From positions 10,044,001 to 10,108,000 of the forward strand of contig NC_085107.1 in assembly GCF_030269925.1 (NCBI RefSeq): a DNA stretch of 64,000 nt, read 5' to 3'. Below are positions 46,701 through 59,900 of this stretch, piece after piece. The translations under genes and the position numbers were made by a program. Under the pieces are notes generated by a model. It was given only the letters and a program-made list of their open reading frames with translations, did no database searches and was not told the origin of the DNA. This DNA is from Bombyx mori (Eukaryota > Arthropoda > Insecta > Lepidoptera > Bombycidae). Position 1 is the stretch's first letter. Every line of letters begins with the position of its first letter.

Positions 46701-49700
46701 CTACCACCGGAACGGAATCGAGACCCACGGAGAAGGTCTGGAAACTTCAGTGGGCTGTGTCTGTGGCCAAATGTTATTGGTCGGAACTTGTATGATTGCA
46801 AATTTATTTTGAAAATGTCGTCAGCGCGATTCAGCCATATATCAAATAGCTTGAGGGTATAGCTGTATTACCATACAACTGACACTTTCACCTTATATGA
46901 TTTGCAGTTATGAGGCTTAATTGTTTAGTATCAAATCACACACGGAATAAGGAGACAACTTTGAAAACTAAGATTTTTGTTTTCTATTCGTAATAGATTT
47001 GTACGGACGCGTGGCACAAGCAACAATCGTCGATATATATTTACCCCCTCCCGTGCATTCTCCTGACTCTCCGGTATCAACGGAATCCAATGCAACAGTA
47101 AACCCGTAAGAACTCAATTTTATTTATGCTGATGCAATCAAAATGACAGATGTAGTATGTTGTAATATGAATAATTTGATCCTTGTATCTTCATTTGCTT
47201 ACGGCTTCGATTCTAATACTTTAATATAAAGAATTGATTCAACGGCTTAGTTGTAGAATAGAACTATCGTTTTATGACGATATTTAAAATGATCAACACG
47301 ACACGTAATATGAAGTTTGCTCCTTGCCATATTTTCATATCAAAATACCTTCATTTTGTTTGATTTGAAATATCTTCGTAATTTACCAAAAAAAAAAGAA
47401 AAACTAACATCCAATTATTGCATGTATATCTGATTGGTTGCAGGAACATATTTTAATACCCATTTCTAACGATTATATTTTGACATTAGTTGTACCCGTC
47501 CGCTTCGCTGGGCATTTAAAATTAACATTATTACATATTTCTCACCCTCACAAAGATTCTCATCATTAACGCCCCCGCAACTGGTGTAGGGAGTCCAACA
47601 CTCATATAAATATTAGCCTATCCATTAAATACATGTATTCTCTACATGAATACCAAGCTTCAAGTCAATCGGATGCATGGTTCAGTAGTTATAACGGAAC
47701 ATCGGTAAAAACCACTGTAGATTTATGTATTAGTATAGACTAGTGGTCCCCGGTAGTCGAAATTCGGTTATAATTAATTGAAATTAGACAAAAATGTTAA
47801 AGACAAACAATATTTAATCTATTCTCAATATGACAACAGACTTTAAGCAATAAGAAAAGTTTGACAATAAACAAATAATATGCATGCGTGTGTGTGTCAA
47901 ATACATGGTAGTGCGTGTAATGTTTTTTTATCGATTTAATGTATTTTTTATGCATAATTATTAAAAATATTAATATTCTACACTCCTCTATATTCTCTAT
48001 AAGTTTGAGAAATTTCATACTCCTCCGTCCGCTCAATTTTCGTAGTACAAAGTTTTTGCTTCACCTATTAATATATAGATATTAGTATAGATTATCAGTT
48101 GTGAAAACATTATGGAGTGTATTGTAGAAGGTATGTCGTGTTTCTAGTGAAATGTGCTTCCATCGTGTTCACGGTCGCAACGCCCGTTTGAGTCGTAACA
48201 GATTGACGGCTTCCAGAGCGACCGTTTATTCAGAGTTCAATGACGCGGTACTGTTCAGTTCGCGACCGCTGCGAGAATGCGACATGTTCGAGTTACGAAT
48301 CGACAAGATGGTCGACTGCTGGATCGGCAGTTTAGAGATCGGTAAGTAGACGAGCCGCTCAAAGAACTTTACCGGTGGTAGGACCTCTTGTGAGTCCGCA
48401 CGGGTAGGTACCACCACCGCGCCTATTTCTGCCGTGAAGCAGTAATGCGTTTCGGTTCGAAGGGCGGGGCAGCCGTTGTAACTATACTGAGACCTTAGAA
48501 CTTATATCTCGAGGTGGGTGGCGCATTTACGTCGTAGATGTCTATGGGCTCCAGTAACCACTTAACACCAGGTGGGTTGTGAGTTCGTCCACCCATCTAA
48601 GCAATAAAAAAAATGCCATAAGTTACGATAAATGAATATAGGAACTATGGGTCGTATTAAGACGACGGTCGCGATGCAGTCGTGCGTTTCAGTTTCAAGA
48701 ATAGGTCGATTCTCATCACGTTAAATTGTCGCTTGACGTTCGAGATTTTCTTTAATCTAGTGGTCGCCCAGTGGTCGAAATTCGACCATAATTAATTTAA
48801 ATTATAAATTTGAACATTATTAAGGTTCTCTTGTCAAAGACTTCTATAATCACAGATTTCACTAAGGCTACGCTATATACAAATAATATTAAAGACAAAC
48901 AATATTAATATATTCTCAATTTGACCACAGACTAACAATAAACAAAAGAGTATATATGCGTGTGTGTCAAAAACATGGTTGTGTGTACAATGTTTTTCTT
49001 ATTAATTTAATGTATTTTGTATGCATAATTTTGAAAAAATATTAGCATTCTTCACTCCTTCTCTATGTAAAGTATAAGCGTGGGAAATTTCATACTCCTC
49101 CGTCCGCGCAATTTTCGTTAAAAGAGGTACAAAGTTTTTGTTTCACGTAATATTAAATAGATATGTCAACTATCGATTTTATAGTGTTGCTTTTATCGAC
49201 ATTTCCTGGTCGTCTTTTAAAATTATTTGCTTGCCAACAAAAAAAACGAAAGCAAACTAAATTTTCTACGTTTGTGGTGTAGGTGTGACTGCGATACGCC
49301 CGGACGATCTCGAAGCAACCGGGGGGGTAGGTGCCGTAGCCGGGACAGCCACTGATCTCAATTGGGATACGTACATTCTAAGCGGGGCAGCTATGATGAA
49401 AGACGGAGAGTGCGTCCGTAGTGGTTATCCTCTCGATTTGGACACCCTGACGGTCGGAAGTCGTGTTGGTAAGTTGTAGCATAAATTAATTTATCTATTT
49501 ATATAATAAAGGTAATTTCTTTTAATGCACTTGCTTTTTATTGGTGGTAGGGCTTCTTGTGAGTCCGCACGGGTAGGTACCACCGCTCTGCCTATTTCTG
49601 CCTGAGACCTTAGAACTTATATCTCAAGGTGGGTGGCGCATTTACGTTGTAGATGTCTGTTGGCTCCAGTAACCACTTAACATCAGGTGGGCTGTGAGCT

Positions 49701-52700
49701 CGTCCATCCATCTGATCAATAAAAAAAAATACAATACTCTCCGAAAATGAGATTTAGATTATAAATTTTTTTAGGAAATATTCGCACAAGAACAACGAAA
49801 TCAGTAATGTTTCAAAGCGGTTTGTTTACCATATTATTATATCTGAGCTTGGTTCACAATGTTTTAGATTTGTTAAAATCGACCAGCACTCTTTGCTGCA
49901 GCCACGTAAAGTTCTGCAGCCACGTAAAGACAAACAGTGAAATATAGTTGCGCTTCCAATCATTTATTATAAATTCGTAAAGGTCTTCTTTTATTAAAAT
50001 TCATTGTATATAGGAAAATGTGCATAAAGAAGTTGAACCCAGCAATGGATTTTCGCGAAAGCAAATTAATAAATAAGCCATAAAGTGTACGGCATAACAG
50101 AATCTCAATAGAACAATTTATCAAAAGAGTCGCCGAGCTACTAATATTAATTCCCCATTACTCTTCTGCAATATATTCAACGTATTCAATATATAATAAA
50201 TATTATTGTTATCATTTTTATGCACAATATTCATTCGAAAAAACGAGCGAATAAATTATCTATACCATATTATTTAATCAGAATTTAAATAAGTGATAAA
50301 CCGCTTTCTTTGTAATAGCTTTTGCGATTTAAAATGTAAACAAATTTAATATTACCTTAATAATTGGCCTATTTGTGACGCCATATCGGTTAAGTTAGGT
50401 GACCTTTGTTATTGTAAGTTGTTTTTCGATAATTTTGTACAAGGTTAATAAAGAATTACATAGTTTAAAAACAAAAAAGAAACGTTTTAATTGCAAATCG
50501 AGCTATAAGTTTTTTTTTTATCTTGTTGTTTCTGTGCGGGATATTACGTTAAAGTAATAAAATTATTGTATGGTCCATATTACGTGTCCATACTATATTC
50601 GTATTAATTGTACTTGTTGAAGACACAACAAGTCCAATTAATATGAATTTTTCATCATTTGATCATCATCATCATCATTCTTTTCATCATCTGATGAAAA
50701 TTACATTAAAAGATTTCATTAAATAGATATAGAGAAATAAGTCACAAATAAAGAAATAAGTTAACATAAGTATTTTTTTTTATTTTATTGCTTAGATGGG
50801 TGAACGAGCTCACAGCCCACCTGGTGTTAAGTGGTTACTGGAGCCCATAGACATCCACAACGTAAATACGCCACCCACCTTGAGATATAAGTTCTTAGGT
50901 CTCAGTATAGTTACAACGGCTACCCCACCCTTCAAACCGAAACGCGTTACTGCTTCACGGCAGAAATGGGCAGAGTAGTGGTACCCACCCGCGCGGTCTT
51001 TCAAGAGTTCCTACCACCAGTAAAAAACAAACAATGTATGCAACAAATGTGCAACAAACAAATCATACAGAAGTTGGTCGCCTTGTTTGGCAAATTGTGA
51101 TCATGGAATTTATACCACAGGGTTTGATTGCGATTACAATTCGGAACCAGTACCTTTGTGAAATATGTAGTAGTATTCTGGGTGTAGATGTTCCTATTTC
51201 GTGTGTTTCCGTCAGTCACCCTTAATATAGAAGAAAATAGGAGATGATTTTGAATATGGAACACTATATAAGGGTCGTTACTGTAATCAGGTATGATGTG
51301 GCACGCCGACCGTAGTCTTCACTACTATCTGGACGGTATGGATATGGGCAAGGCGTGGTATGTACCGCACTTGAACATATACGCCGTTGTAGATCTATAT
51401 GGACAGTGCACGCAGGTACGTGAGCTTAGAGATAATTCACACAAGTGGAGCTCCTCGAACGAAAGGTCGAGAATATTCGATTACGTCATCCATTAACGAT
51501 TCGTATGATTATCGCTTTCATGTCTTTAAACGAATAACAAATTAGTGAAAATAGGTATCACGTTTTTAAAGCCAATTAAATCCAAAGATTACACACTCTC
51601 TGCGTTATCTTGCATTCTGATCCGGTTCGGAATTTTATACGAAATTTCATTACGAACTCATCGGGAAAAGAAATAAACAGGTCGCCGGGATCTCTACACG
51701 GCAACGATGCTATGATATTAAATTATTATCTGTTTCATTATGCATTTAATATATTAATACTGACAAACGTCTCCGCTTATCGTATGAAGATGACCTATTC
51801 GTTTAAATGTACGATGATAGGAAAGTGACCGGCTGAGGTCGAATTAATTGCAATGGCCCATGAAATTCACAATTTTGATAAGATATGCAGATCTGTAAAA
51901 CGTGAACATCGTCTGGTCGCAAACCTAATACAAATCTATTAGGAATAGTCCTTATTTAAATGTAGCTGAGATTTTGGCCCAATGTTCCTTGGTAAGCAAC
52001 GACGTTATTGTTAATACATGCATGGGCAACGCTTATTAACATAACGCGGGCCTATTCAAGCTAGTAAAAACTCGAAAAGTCGCGATACAATGTTTTAAAC
52101 TTTTGATATTGTTCTATCAGTGTGTCGTTCCGTTTTAGTTACGATTGGCCGCGTTATAGAATTACCAGCAGCAGCATCCCTTTGTATTGATTTAAGTGCA
52201 AAAATAGTTGCAAAGAGGACGACGCTCTAAACATAGTGGCATGCAGTGTATCGCGTCGTTGTATCGTGTTTTAAAATTCCCATAACTTGATTCAGTATCG
52301 TATTGTCCCTCGTTCTCTCTATCAGTACTGCTCAGTATCAGTAACGTTAACTAATTTTAATAGTAATTTAAATTTATTTTTTAATATTAGATAAAAAAAT
52401 ATATTAGATGGTAACGCCTCAAAATTTCGTGTTTTATCTATATGTTTGTGGTCTGTAATCAATAGTTTGGTAATTACCTTTTGTCACATGATGTAGAGAC
52501 TTTACCAAATGCTTAGGGATGTTAACTGAAACAAGCTCATAGACGAAACGGCAGCTTAAATTACTGTTAATGGAAGAAACTTCTAGAAATACTTAAAAAT
52601 GCGTTTTTTTTTTGCAACCTTGTAACCGCGATTTCTTAATGCTTTAAGACACGCTGATATAATGATGATAATATTAATATAGTGAAAAATATAGTTTTAG

Positions 52701-53832
52701 TTGTTGGTTTGTTGTTGATATTTTGATTGATTTTGTAGGTCACGATACTGCAGAATGAGGAACGCGCTTTCAATTATAACGGCTGTACTAATTCCGATAA
52801 TTCTTTGATGGGCAACACTAAAGGGATCGCATCGCCTCCGTATTGGTATAGTTCATATATTTAAATATTTACAGTTTTGTTAATTCACATTATAAACAAA
52901 TATATAAATTGACGAGTGTTTGAAACATAATTCTGAGTTACAGTGAAATAGTACTCATTGTTTATTGGTCTCAAATAATTACGTGAGACAGTACGTGACC
53001 GTCCCTCCCCTTTTGAGGCATGAGATTAAAGTCTCAATAGATAACGGTTATTCTAACCTATAAACGAGATTGTATGAATGCTTCTTGTCCCATTCGGGCC
53101 ACGTTTTCAGACTTGTCGAACATACGGTTCGATGGTAAATGTATTCGGTATTTTCAGGAGTTTCTCGGAGTATTGTGGCGAGAATGTGTGCATGATGCAC
53201 GGTTGCTCGGTTGCACGTCGCCTGACTCCGGACCCTACGTACGCTTTGGTCTTCAGCTCTGCCCACCTGGCCGTGGGAGAAATGTTCGAGGTAACAATAA
53301 TAATTAATTCTAATGTACAATCTAGTGAGTGCGACATTTTTTGTTCTTTTTGTTTTGTTGTTGTTTTTTTGTTGTTGCTTAGATCTGTGGACGAGCTCAC
53401 GGTCCACCTGGTGTTAAGTGGTTACTGGAGCCCATTGGCATCGTGTAGGTGAGCTCTCGGGCCTCAAACCGGAGGTGTTGCTAACACTGGCCCTAGTAAG
53501 AGCAGTGCTTCGCAGAATCTACCACCGAATCGCGAAACGTGATTCACTGAAAAGCTCCGGTGAGAAACTGAGAAACTTTTTACTGGTGGTAGGACCTTTT
53601 GTGAGTCCGCGCGGGTGGGTACCACCACTCTGCCTATTTCTGCCGTGAAGCAGTAATGCGTTTCGGTTTGAAGGGTGGGGCAGCCGTTGTAACTATACTT
53701 AGAACTCATGTCTCAAGGTGGGTGGCGCATTTACGTTGTCTATGGGCTCCAGTAACCACTTAACACCAGGTGGGCTGTGAGCTCGTCCACACATCAAAGC
53801 AATAAAAAAAAACTCAGTGTGCGGTGTGTGTG

Positions 53833-53908
<76 letters not shown>

Positions 53909-56900
53909 TGTGTGTGTGTGTGTTGTGTGTGTGTGTGTGTGTTGTGTGTGTGTGTGCGTGTATGTGTGCGTATAATATGCATATACAATAAGACATAAAC
54001 ATTATATAATCGCTCTATACAAGTATTGTTTGTATGGTTTAGATCAAAATAGTTGAATGCAAGTCTAGTTACGCGGGCAGCTTTCGTATGGGCATCACCG
54101 ACGTGAACATACTGAACGCTCACGTGAACAGAAGCCTGCCGCTTAATATATCACGTTTGCCGCATTTCACCGCGTACATCGATGGTGAGTTTTTACTCTG
54201 CTTGCTGGTTCTTCATTACTTAGCTATTTTAATAACAAGAGGTCCGCGCGGGTAAGTACCACCACCCTGCCTATTTCTACCGTGAAGCAGTAGTGCGTTT
54301 TGGTTTGAAGGGTGGCCGTTGTAACTATACTTGAGACCTTAGAACTTATATCTCAGGGTGGGTGGCGGATTTACGTCGTAGATGTCTATGGGCTCCAGTA
54401 ACCACTTAACACCGGGTGGGCTGTGAGCTCGTTTACCCATCTAAGGATTAAAAAGAAATCCAAACAAAAAAATATAGATTGACAAGTATTCATGAAAAAT
54501 AATATACAAAAGCGAATCTTTATGTTATCTCTGTTTCTGAAGGTTTTTTTTTCAAATAATAAGTATGGATGTTAAATGTTTGCTAATACGTTTTTAAAGA
54601 AATTCTACTAATTTATTTCTCAGTTATTTAATTTAATTATTTTGCACTCTAATAATATAACACCAAAGAAAAAAATCAACATAATGTACTTGTTACACAA
54701 AAATTATATTATAGACAAGTAAACGTAGTATAAATGTTGTTTACACAAAAACATTGTTTACATTGTTAAATACGATTTGTGAAACTAATACAAAATTAAT
54801 AGTTTGCACAAACAACACCAAACCCGTATATGTGTGTTTAAAGTTTATGAAAATGTAATTAAACTTGTGACTTGAACTAAAACTTAAATTCAACAATTAC
54901 TTTCGTAGTTTCACTAAGTCAATCCGTACGTAAAATGAGTCGACTATTATCAAAGCCGGCAATGTGACTTTTGGACAATTATTGGTAAATCAGAAAAACG
55001 AATTATTGACTTTGTATTCCATTGGCAGTCACAAAACTCTTCTGAACGACATCTTACATAAATAACACGTTAACTATTAACCTTTATTTAATGCAGGTTT
55101 TGAACGGTATTCTTTGAAGGAGACGATTATATTCAAATCAATCTGTATTGACATATCAATAAAAAGTTTTTGTCCAAATGCACAGATTGCCACCTTTGAT
55201 CATAGACGACTCAAATAATGTTTAATGGAAAACTTTGGTTTTGAACCTCGTGTTTATAATATCTAAGGCGTGAATATTTATATTTACGTCCATATTTATT
55301 CATCTATGTCAGTTATTTAGCGAGCAATGATTTAATCGAACAGTCTCGACTTTTTTTTTAATATTACGAAGCGACTTTGTAACTTTGAATTCTAATGCAA
55401 AGTACCAAAACCTTACAGAAAAGGTAAAACCACGCTAGAATTCTAAAGCAAGGACTTTCTACCGTGATGCATGTAATTTGAATCAGTATAGGCGGTTGAT
55501 GTAATTTGCATTGGCGTCGAATTACGTAAATTCGAAACCATAGATATAATTTATTTTTTTATTATATGTCTATTTAGAAATTAAGAATTTGACACATTTT
55601 TTCAACATTTCTATTATAATAAATCATTTTTTTGTGTTTTTTAAAATGTATTTTAACTGCTGTAGGTGCTTTGATTTAAAAGACAGTGGATTTAAGTTTT
55701 CCGTTTATCCATACTTTGGTAAACAACATCAATCTATGCTATGCTCTGAGATGTTCTTAACTAAAAGCTAACTTTTTTGCCATGTGTTTGGCTTACAAAC
55801 AATATTAGGTTTCGTGAGATTGCTTAATTACGAGCCAAGATGACATGTATACGGGGATGCGTACTTAGTATTATCCAAAAGACTGAGACCAAGACAGTTG
55901 ATACTAGCCGCCAATGAGATAAGAAGCGAGTCCGTATTGACAGCGGCTGTGACAACTGTTGTTTTACCTAAAATGTAGCTCCACAAAGCACATCACAGCG
56001 TAGCATAGCGTAGCATAGCTTGATGTTGATCAGTCGCCCTTAGTGCCGTGGTTTTTACTAACGTGTTTTTTAAAGGTAAATACATGAAGTACTCCAAAGC
56101 CGGATGTTCAGTGAAAGAGAAAGATATGCGTTCCTTCGTTCCGTCTTTCGAATGGCTGCGTACTGGCGACAGACTCGGTCTAAAGAAAACTAGCGACTTC
56201 AAAGTACTTGTTTATTATAATTCGGAACTGCTTGATGTTGCCTTCGAGAAGGTTCCTGATGTGAGTTCATTTCACCTACAGTACTATGTAAAAATATTTA
56301 TAGTACATATCGAGGGGTGAAAGGCTCTTTGGTTTAAGTGACAATTTTGCAACTTTACAGGAGATTCATTTAAAGTTTGAAAATTGGAAAAATATCATAA
56401 CAAAAAAACTTTAGTTATTTCAATGAATTAAACTTAATTGAGGTTCAATTAAAAACATTGATCTGCTGATGAAAACCAAACCAAATGCCTTTCACTACTC
56501 AATATAATCTACTACTCCCTTCTGGCTGACCCTTGCTCGCTCACCTGTACTGGTGAAACAGAAAGGCCTCAGGGCTACCAGTAATCCTTCAATCATTAAA
56601 AAACAACGTTGACTTTGTTTTTACTGGCTCGCCATAAGAGAGCATTTTCCCCGATTCCAGATTATCGCTACTTTCTGAGACAACCCTGCATGTAATTTAT
56701 AGGGACGAAATGTATATTGTGAAAGTAAATACGAAAGTGACCGAAACTATCACGCAATAGTCCTTGAAACTTCGAAGGAATTCGGAGTTCGGCTTCGCTC
56801 TGAAGTGAGCCGCGAAACTTTTAAACAAAAATACGTATATACAACTACATATCCACTACTACTTAAATTCTACCATGTTTCAGTTTCAATATCGCTCTAT

Positions 56901-59900
56901 TTATAAAATGCACGGGTTCTTGGAAATGATTCGCGCCAGCCTTTGCGAGTTTCGGTCATATTTAAGTAACATGCACTCGGGTGCCGTCAATAACTGGGTT
57001 TATAGTTACGAATCGCGATCCAAGAGACGAACGCACAAACATTCTTTTTATATAATAAATACAAGATAACGTTATGGCCGTGGATACGAATGAACCTCAG
57101 TATAGAGTTCGAATGATAACAACATTGTATTATTCAATACATTATTAGTGCACAATAGGTTCCTCTCACGAATTATACGGTTCATTGTTAAATACAATGT
57201 CCTGAATGTTAATAATAATAAATGTAGTGTTATAATACTATTTTGTTTTTTGGAAAATGCAGCTTAGTTACATGCTGAATTGAAATCTCTAAGTGAAATT
57301 TTAAACTTAGCTCAGAGTTTGTAGTGTCTGGTCGAATCTTTGCAGAAAGTTTTCGCTGTTATGGAGTTGTGCGGGCCGGTGACTAAGATTCACACGATTT
57401 CTATGGCCGGAGGGGTTGCAGCGAGCAATACAAGTAAGTTCATATTATATCGTCTTCTCGCCTCGAAACTGTATAATCTCAAAACTAACTAACTTTACAG
57501 GAGAGTGCTTTAAGGGTTTCATATGTAATATTTTTAATATTAATTATCATTTGCAACATTTATTTTTTATTTTATACCAGTTACACTATCTGTCTTTTAA
57601 AGTAAGATTCAATTATGTATTCATTTTGTTAATAATAGTAAAAATATAAGGAAACTAAAAAAAAAAACTAAAACGGATCTACGCTCTTTTGACAGTATTT
57701 ATGAGAAAAATACTGGTGATACCAAATGTTTACGCATATTAACTCATTTCGAATATTTTTGGAAATTGTACGCTTTTAATGCGAAAAGGCGATATGTGAA
57801 ACGACAGCCCTATTAAGATATTTTATATGCTAAAATGCGATGTTTTTTTGAATAGTGTCGGTAATGATTGGAAATAATCCACGTGACCTAGTGTGGCATT
57901 TCTGATATGGAGTGTAAATCAAGGTGATTCCGGACAAGAAATGTGATTGAAAGTGAAAAATAATCTTTTTTTCATTTAACATCAAAACAGCATTCCATTT
58001 AGAATGCTTGTTTAAATGAAATATATATATATATAAATAAAGTAATATTTTTATTCCATGCCCTAGATCGGTCGATGTTGTCTGAGTACATAAACATGTG
58101 GATGCCGCCACTCACTTTGAGATATGAGATCAAATTCTCAAGAATAGTTTATAATGGATCTTTCTTTTTTTCAATTTCAATCGGAATACACGATTGCTTC
58201 GCGGCCGAAACGGGCCAGATGATGGTACTTATATGTGCGCACATATATGTGTATATTTGTATATATGCACTACGTAAATATATATGTCCTAACATCAGTA
58301 ATTATGCAATTATGCAATAACACATAGTTACATACAAAACATCAGATTACATGGGGTTTCGTTTTTCGATCGTGCTCACCTCAGCGCTACTATTTGTTTC
58401 ATTGAAGCTTTGTCGGTTGGTTGTGTTATTAATGGACAGCAATTCATTCGATTAACTAATTTTATATATTTATTTCAACAGCAACGATCCCTAACAAGTC
58501 TATACCGAAACGTCAACCTCAACTGAACGAAGACGGCACGATTTGTCCCGTTTCGACAAGCGCTAACATGGACCGCGAAACTGACAACCAGTTCGGTATA
58601 GGAAACGAACCGTCCACATCGAATACTGAATCGAATAAAAACGTCCGAGAAAATTTGATAGCCAGTATCGATACAGCTAACACCGAGAGCAACACTATGT
58701 CCACGCTGACCGTGGTACCCACTGAGACGAGGCGGCGAAGGAATCCCCTGCCGTACACATTCCATTATGTTCACGGCAAGAACATCAAACTTTGCAGTTC
58801 AGGTGAGATTCGTTCGAAACTAATAAGAAAAATGCGAGGCGAAATACGAATTTGTTTGATTTTAATATCGATACAATTGCAGATACGGTTGCCGTGCGCA
58901 CATCGGGATATAAAGACGGCTTAGCGATTATCAGTCAACCGCTGAGGAGAGGTCATAGCTTTAGGGTAAGAAAACTAAAAATGTTTTTGCGAATTCATTT
59001 TGCGTAATGTGTTGCGAATTCATACACACGTCTAATGGCGAACGTTTAAGATATGTTGAAATTATATTATTTGGGCTAAAAAACCGTTTCTATTGTTGCA
59101 GTTCCGAATCGATAAAGTGATGATGGACTGGCTCGGAAGTGTCGGTATTGGCGCTGTTGGTCATCTCGCTTCGGAAGAGCTTCCGCCCACCGCAATGCAA
59201 CTAGAGCCCCCCGTGTGGGTCATTACAAGTGACCTGATTTACGACAACGGTGATTATGTAAGTCAATTAATTGTGTTTAAGTAATCTCTGCGAATGCATG
59301 CGGCATTTATTTAGTAGAAATGGTGTGAAGTTTTGTAATATTGTGGAGTATTTGCCTTATTTTTAGTACTACCGAAGTCAGGTTTTTTGAACTACTCAAT
59401 CGGTGGCTTCCACCATCCATAGACAAACAACTATGGCGGCTTTGCCTGAAAGAAAAAGTCAGAATATGTTAATTCTAGAATGGCAATACAAAATCTAATC
59501 TTCTTCTGATACTAATATTAATATTTTTTTTTGTTCTGGTGGCTGATGACTCTATGGTACCAACCACATAACTTATAACAGTATAAGTCCCCTTAGATGT
59601 CGAGATCAAAAAATAAGTGCTAAAATTCGTCTACTATTACTTGTTGGTATTAAAGAATCATTATCGTTTTAGATAAAGACAAAGAGAGGTGCACCTTTAG
59701 ACAACTTGACGGAGCAGTCGGTGCTCACTATACACTTCAGGCTGAACAGCGACATTGCCGTGGACATCGACTCGGAGCCGCTCGGAGTCATCGGCGCTGT
59801 TTCAAGGAATGCTTGTCACGTCTTCCCCCTGATCGATCTTTACGGTCGCGTCACTCAAGTGAGTACGAGTTTGTATTATCGATTCGAATCGATCTTAATG

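Noticed and set aside
53777..54123. Cys/Val-rich and His/Thr-rich ORFs
   Set aside because: Produced entirely by the GTGC/GTGT microsatellite.
58519..58774. Minus-strand ORFs (79-99 codons)
   Set aside because: Shadows of Neurl4 exon 24, whose sense frame joins its neighbours in frame.
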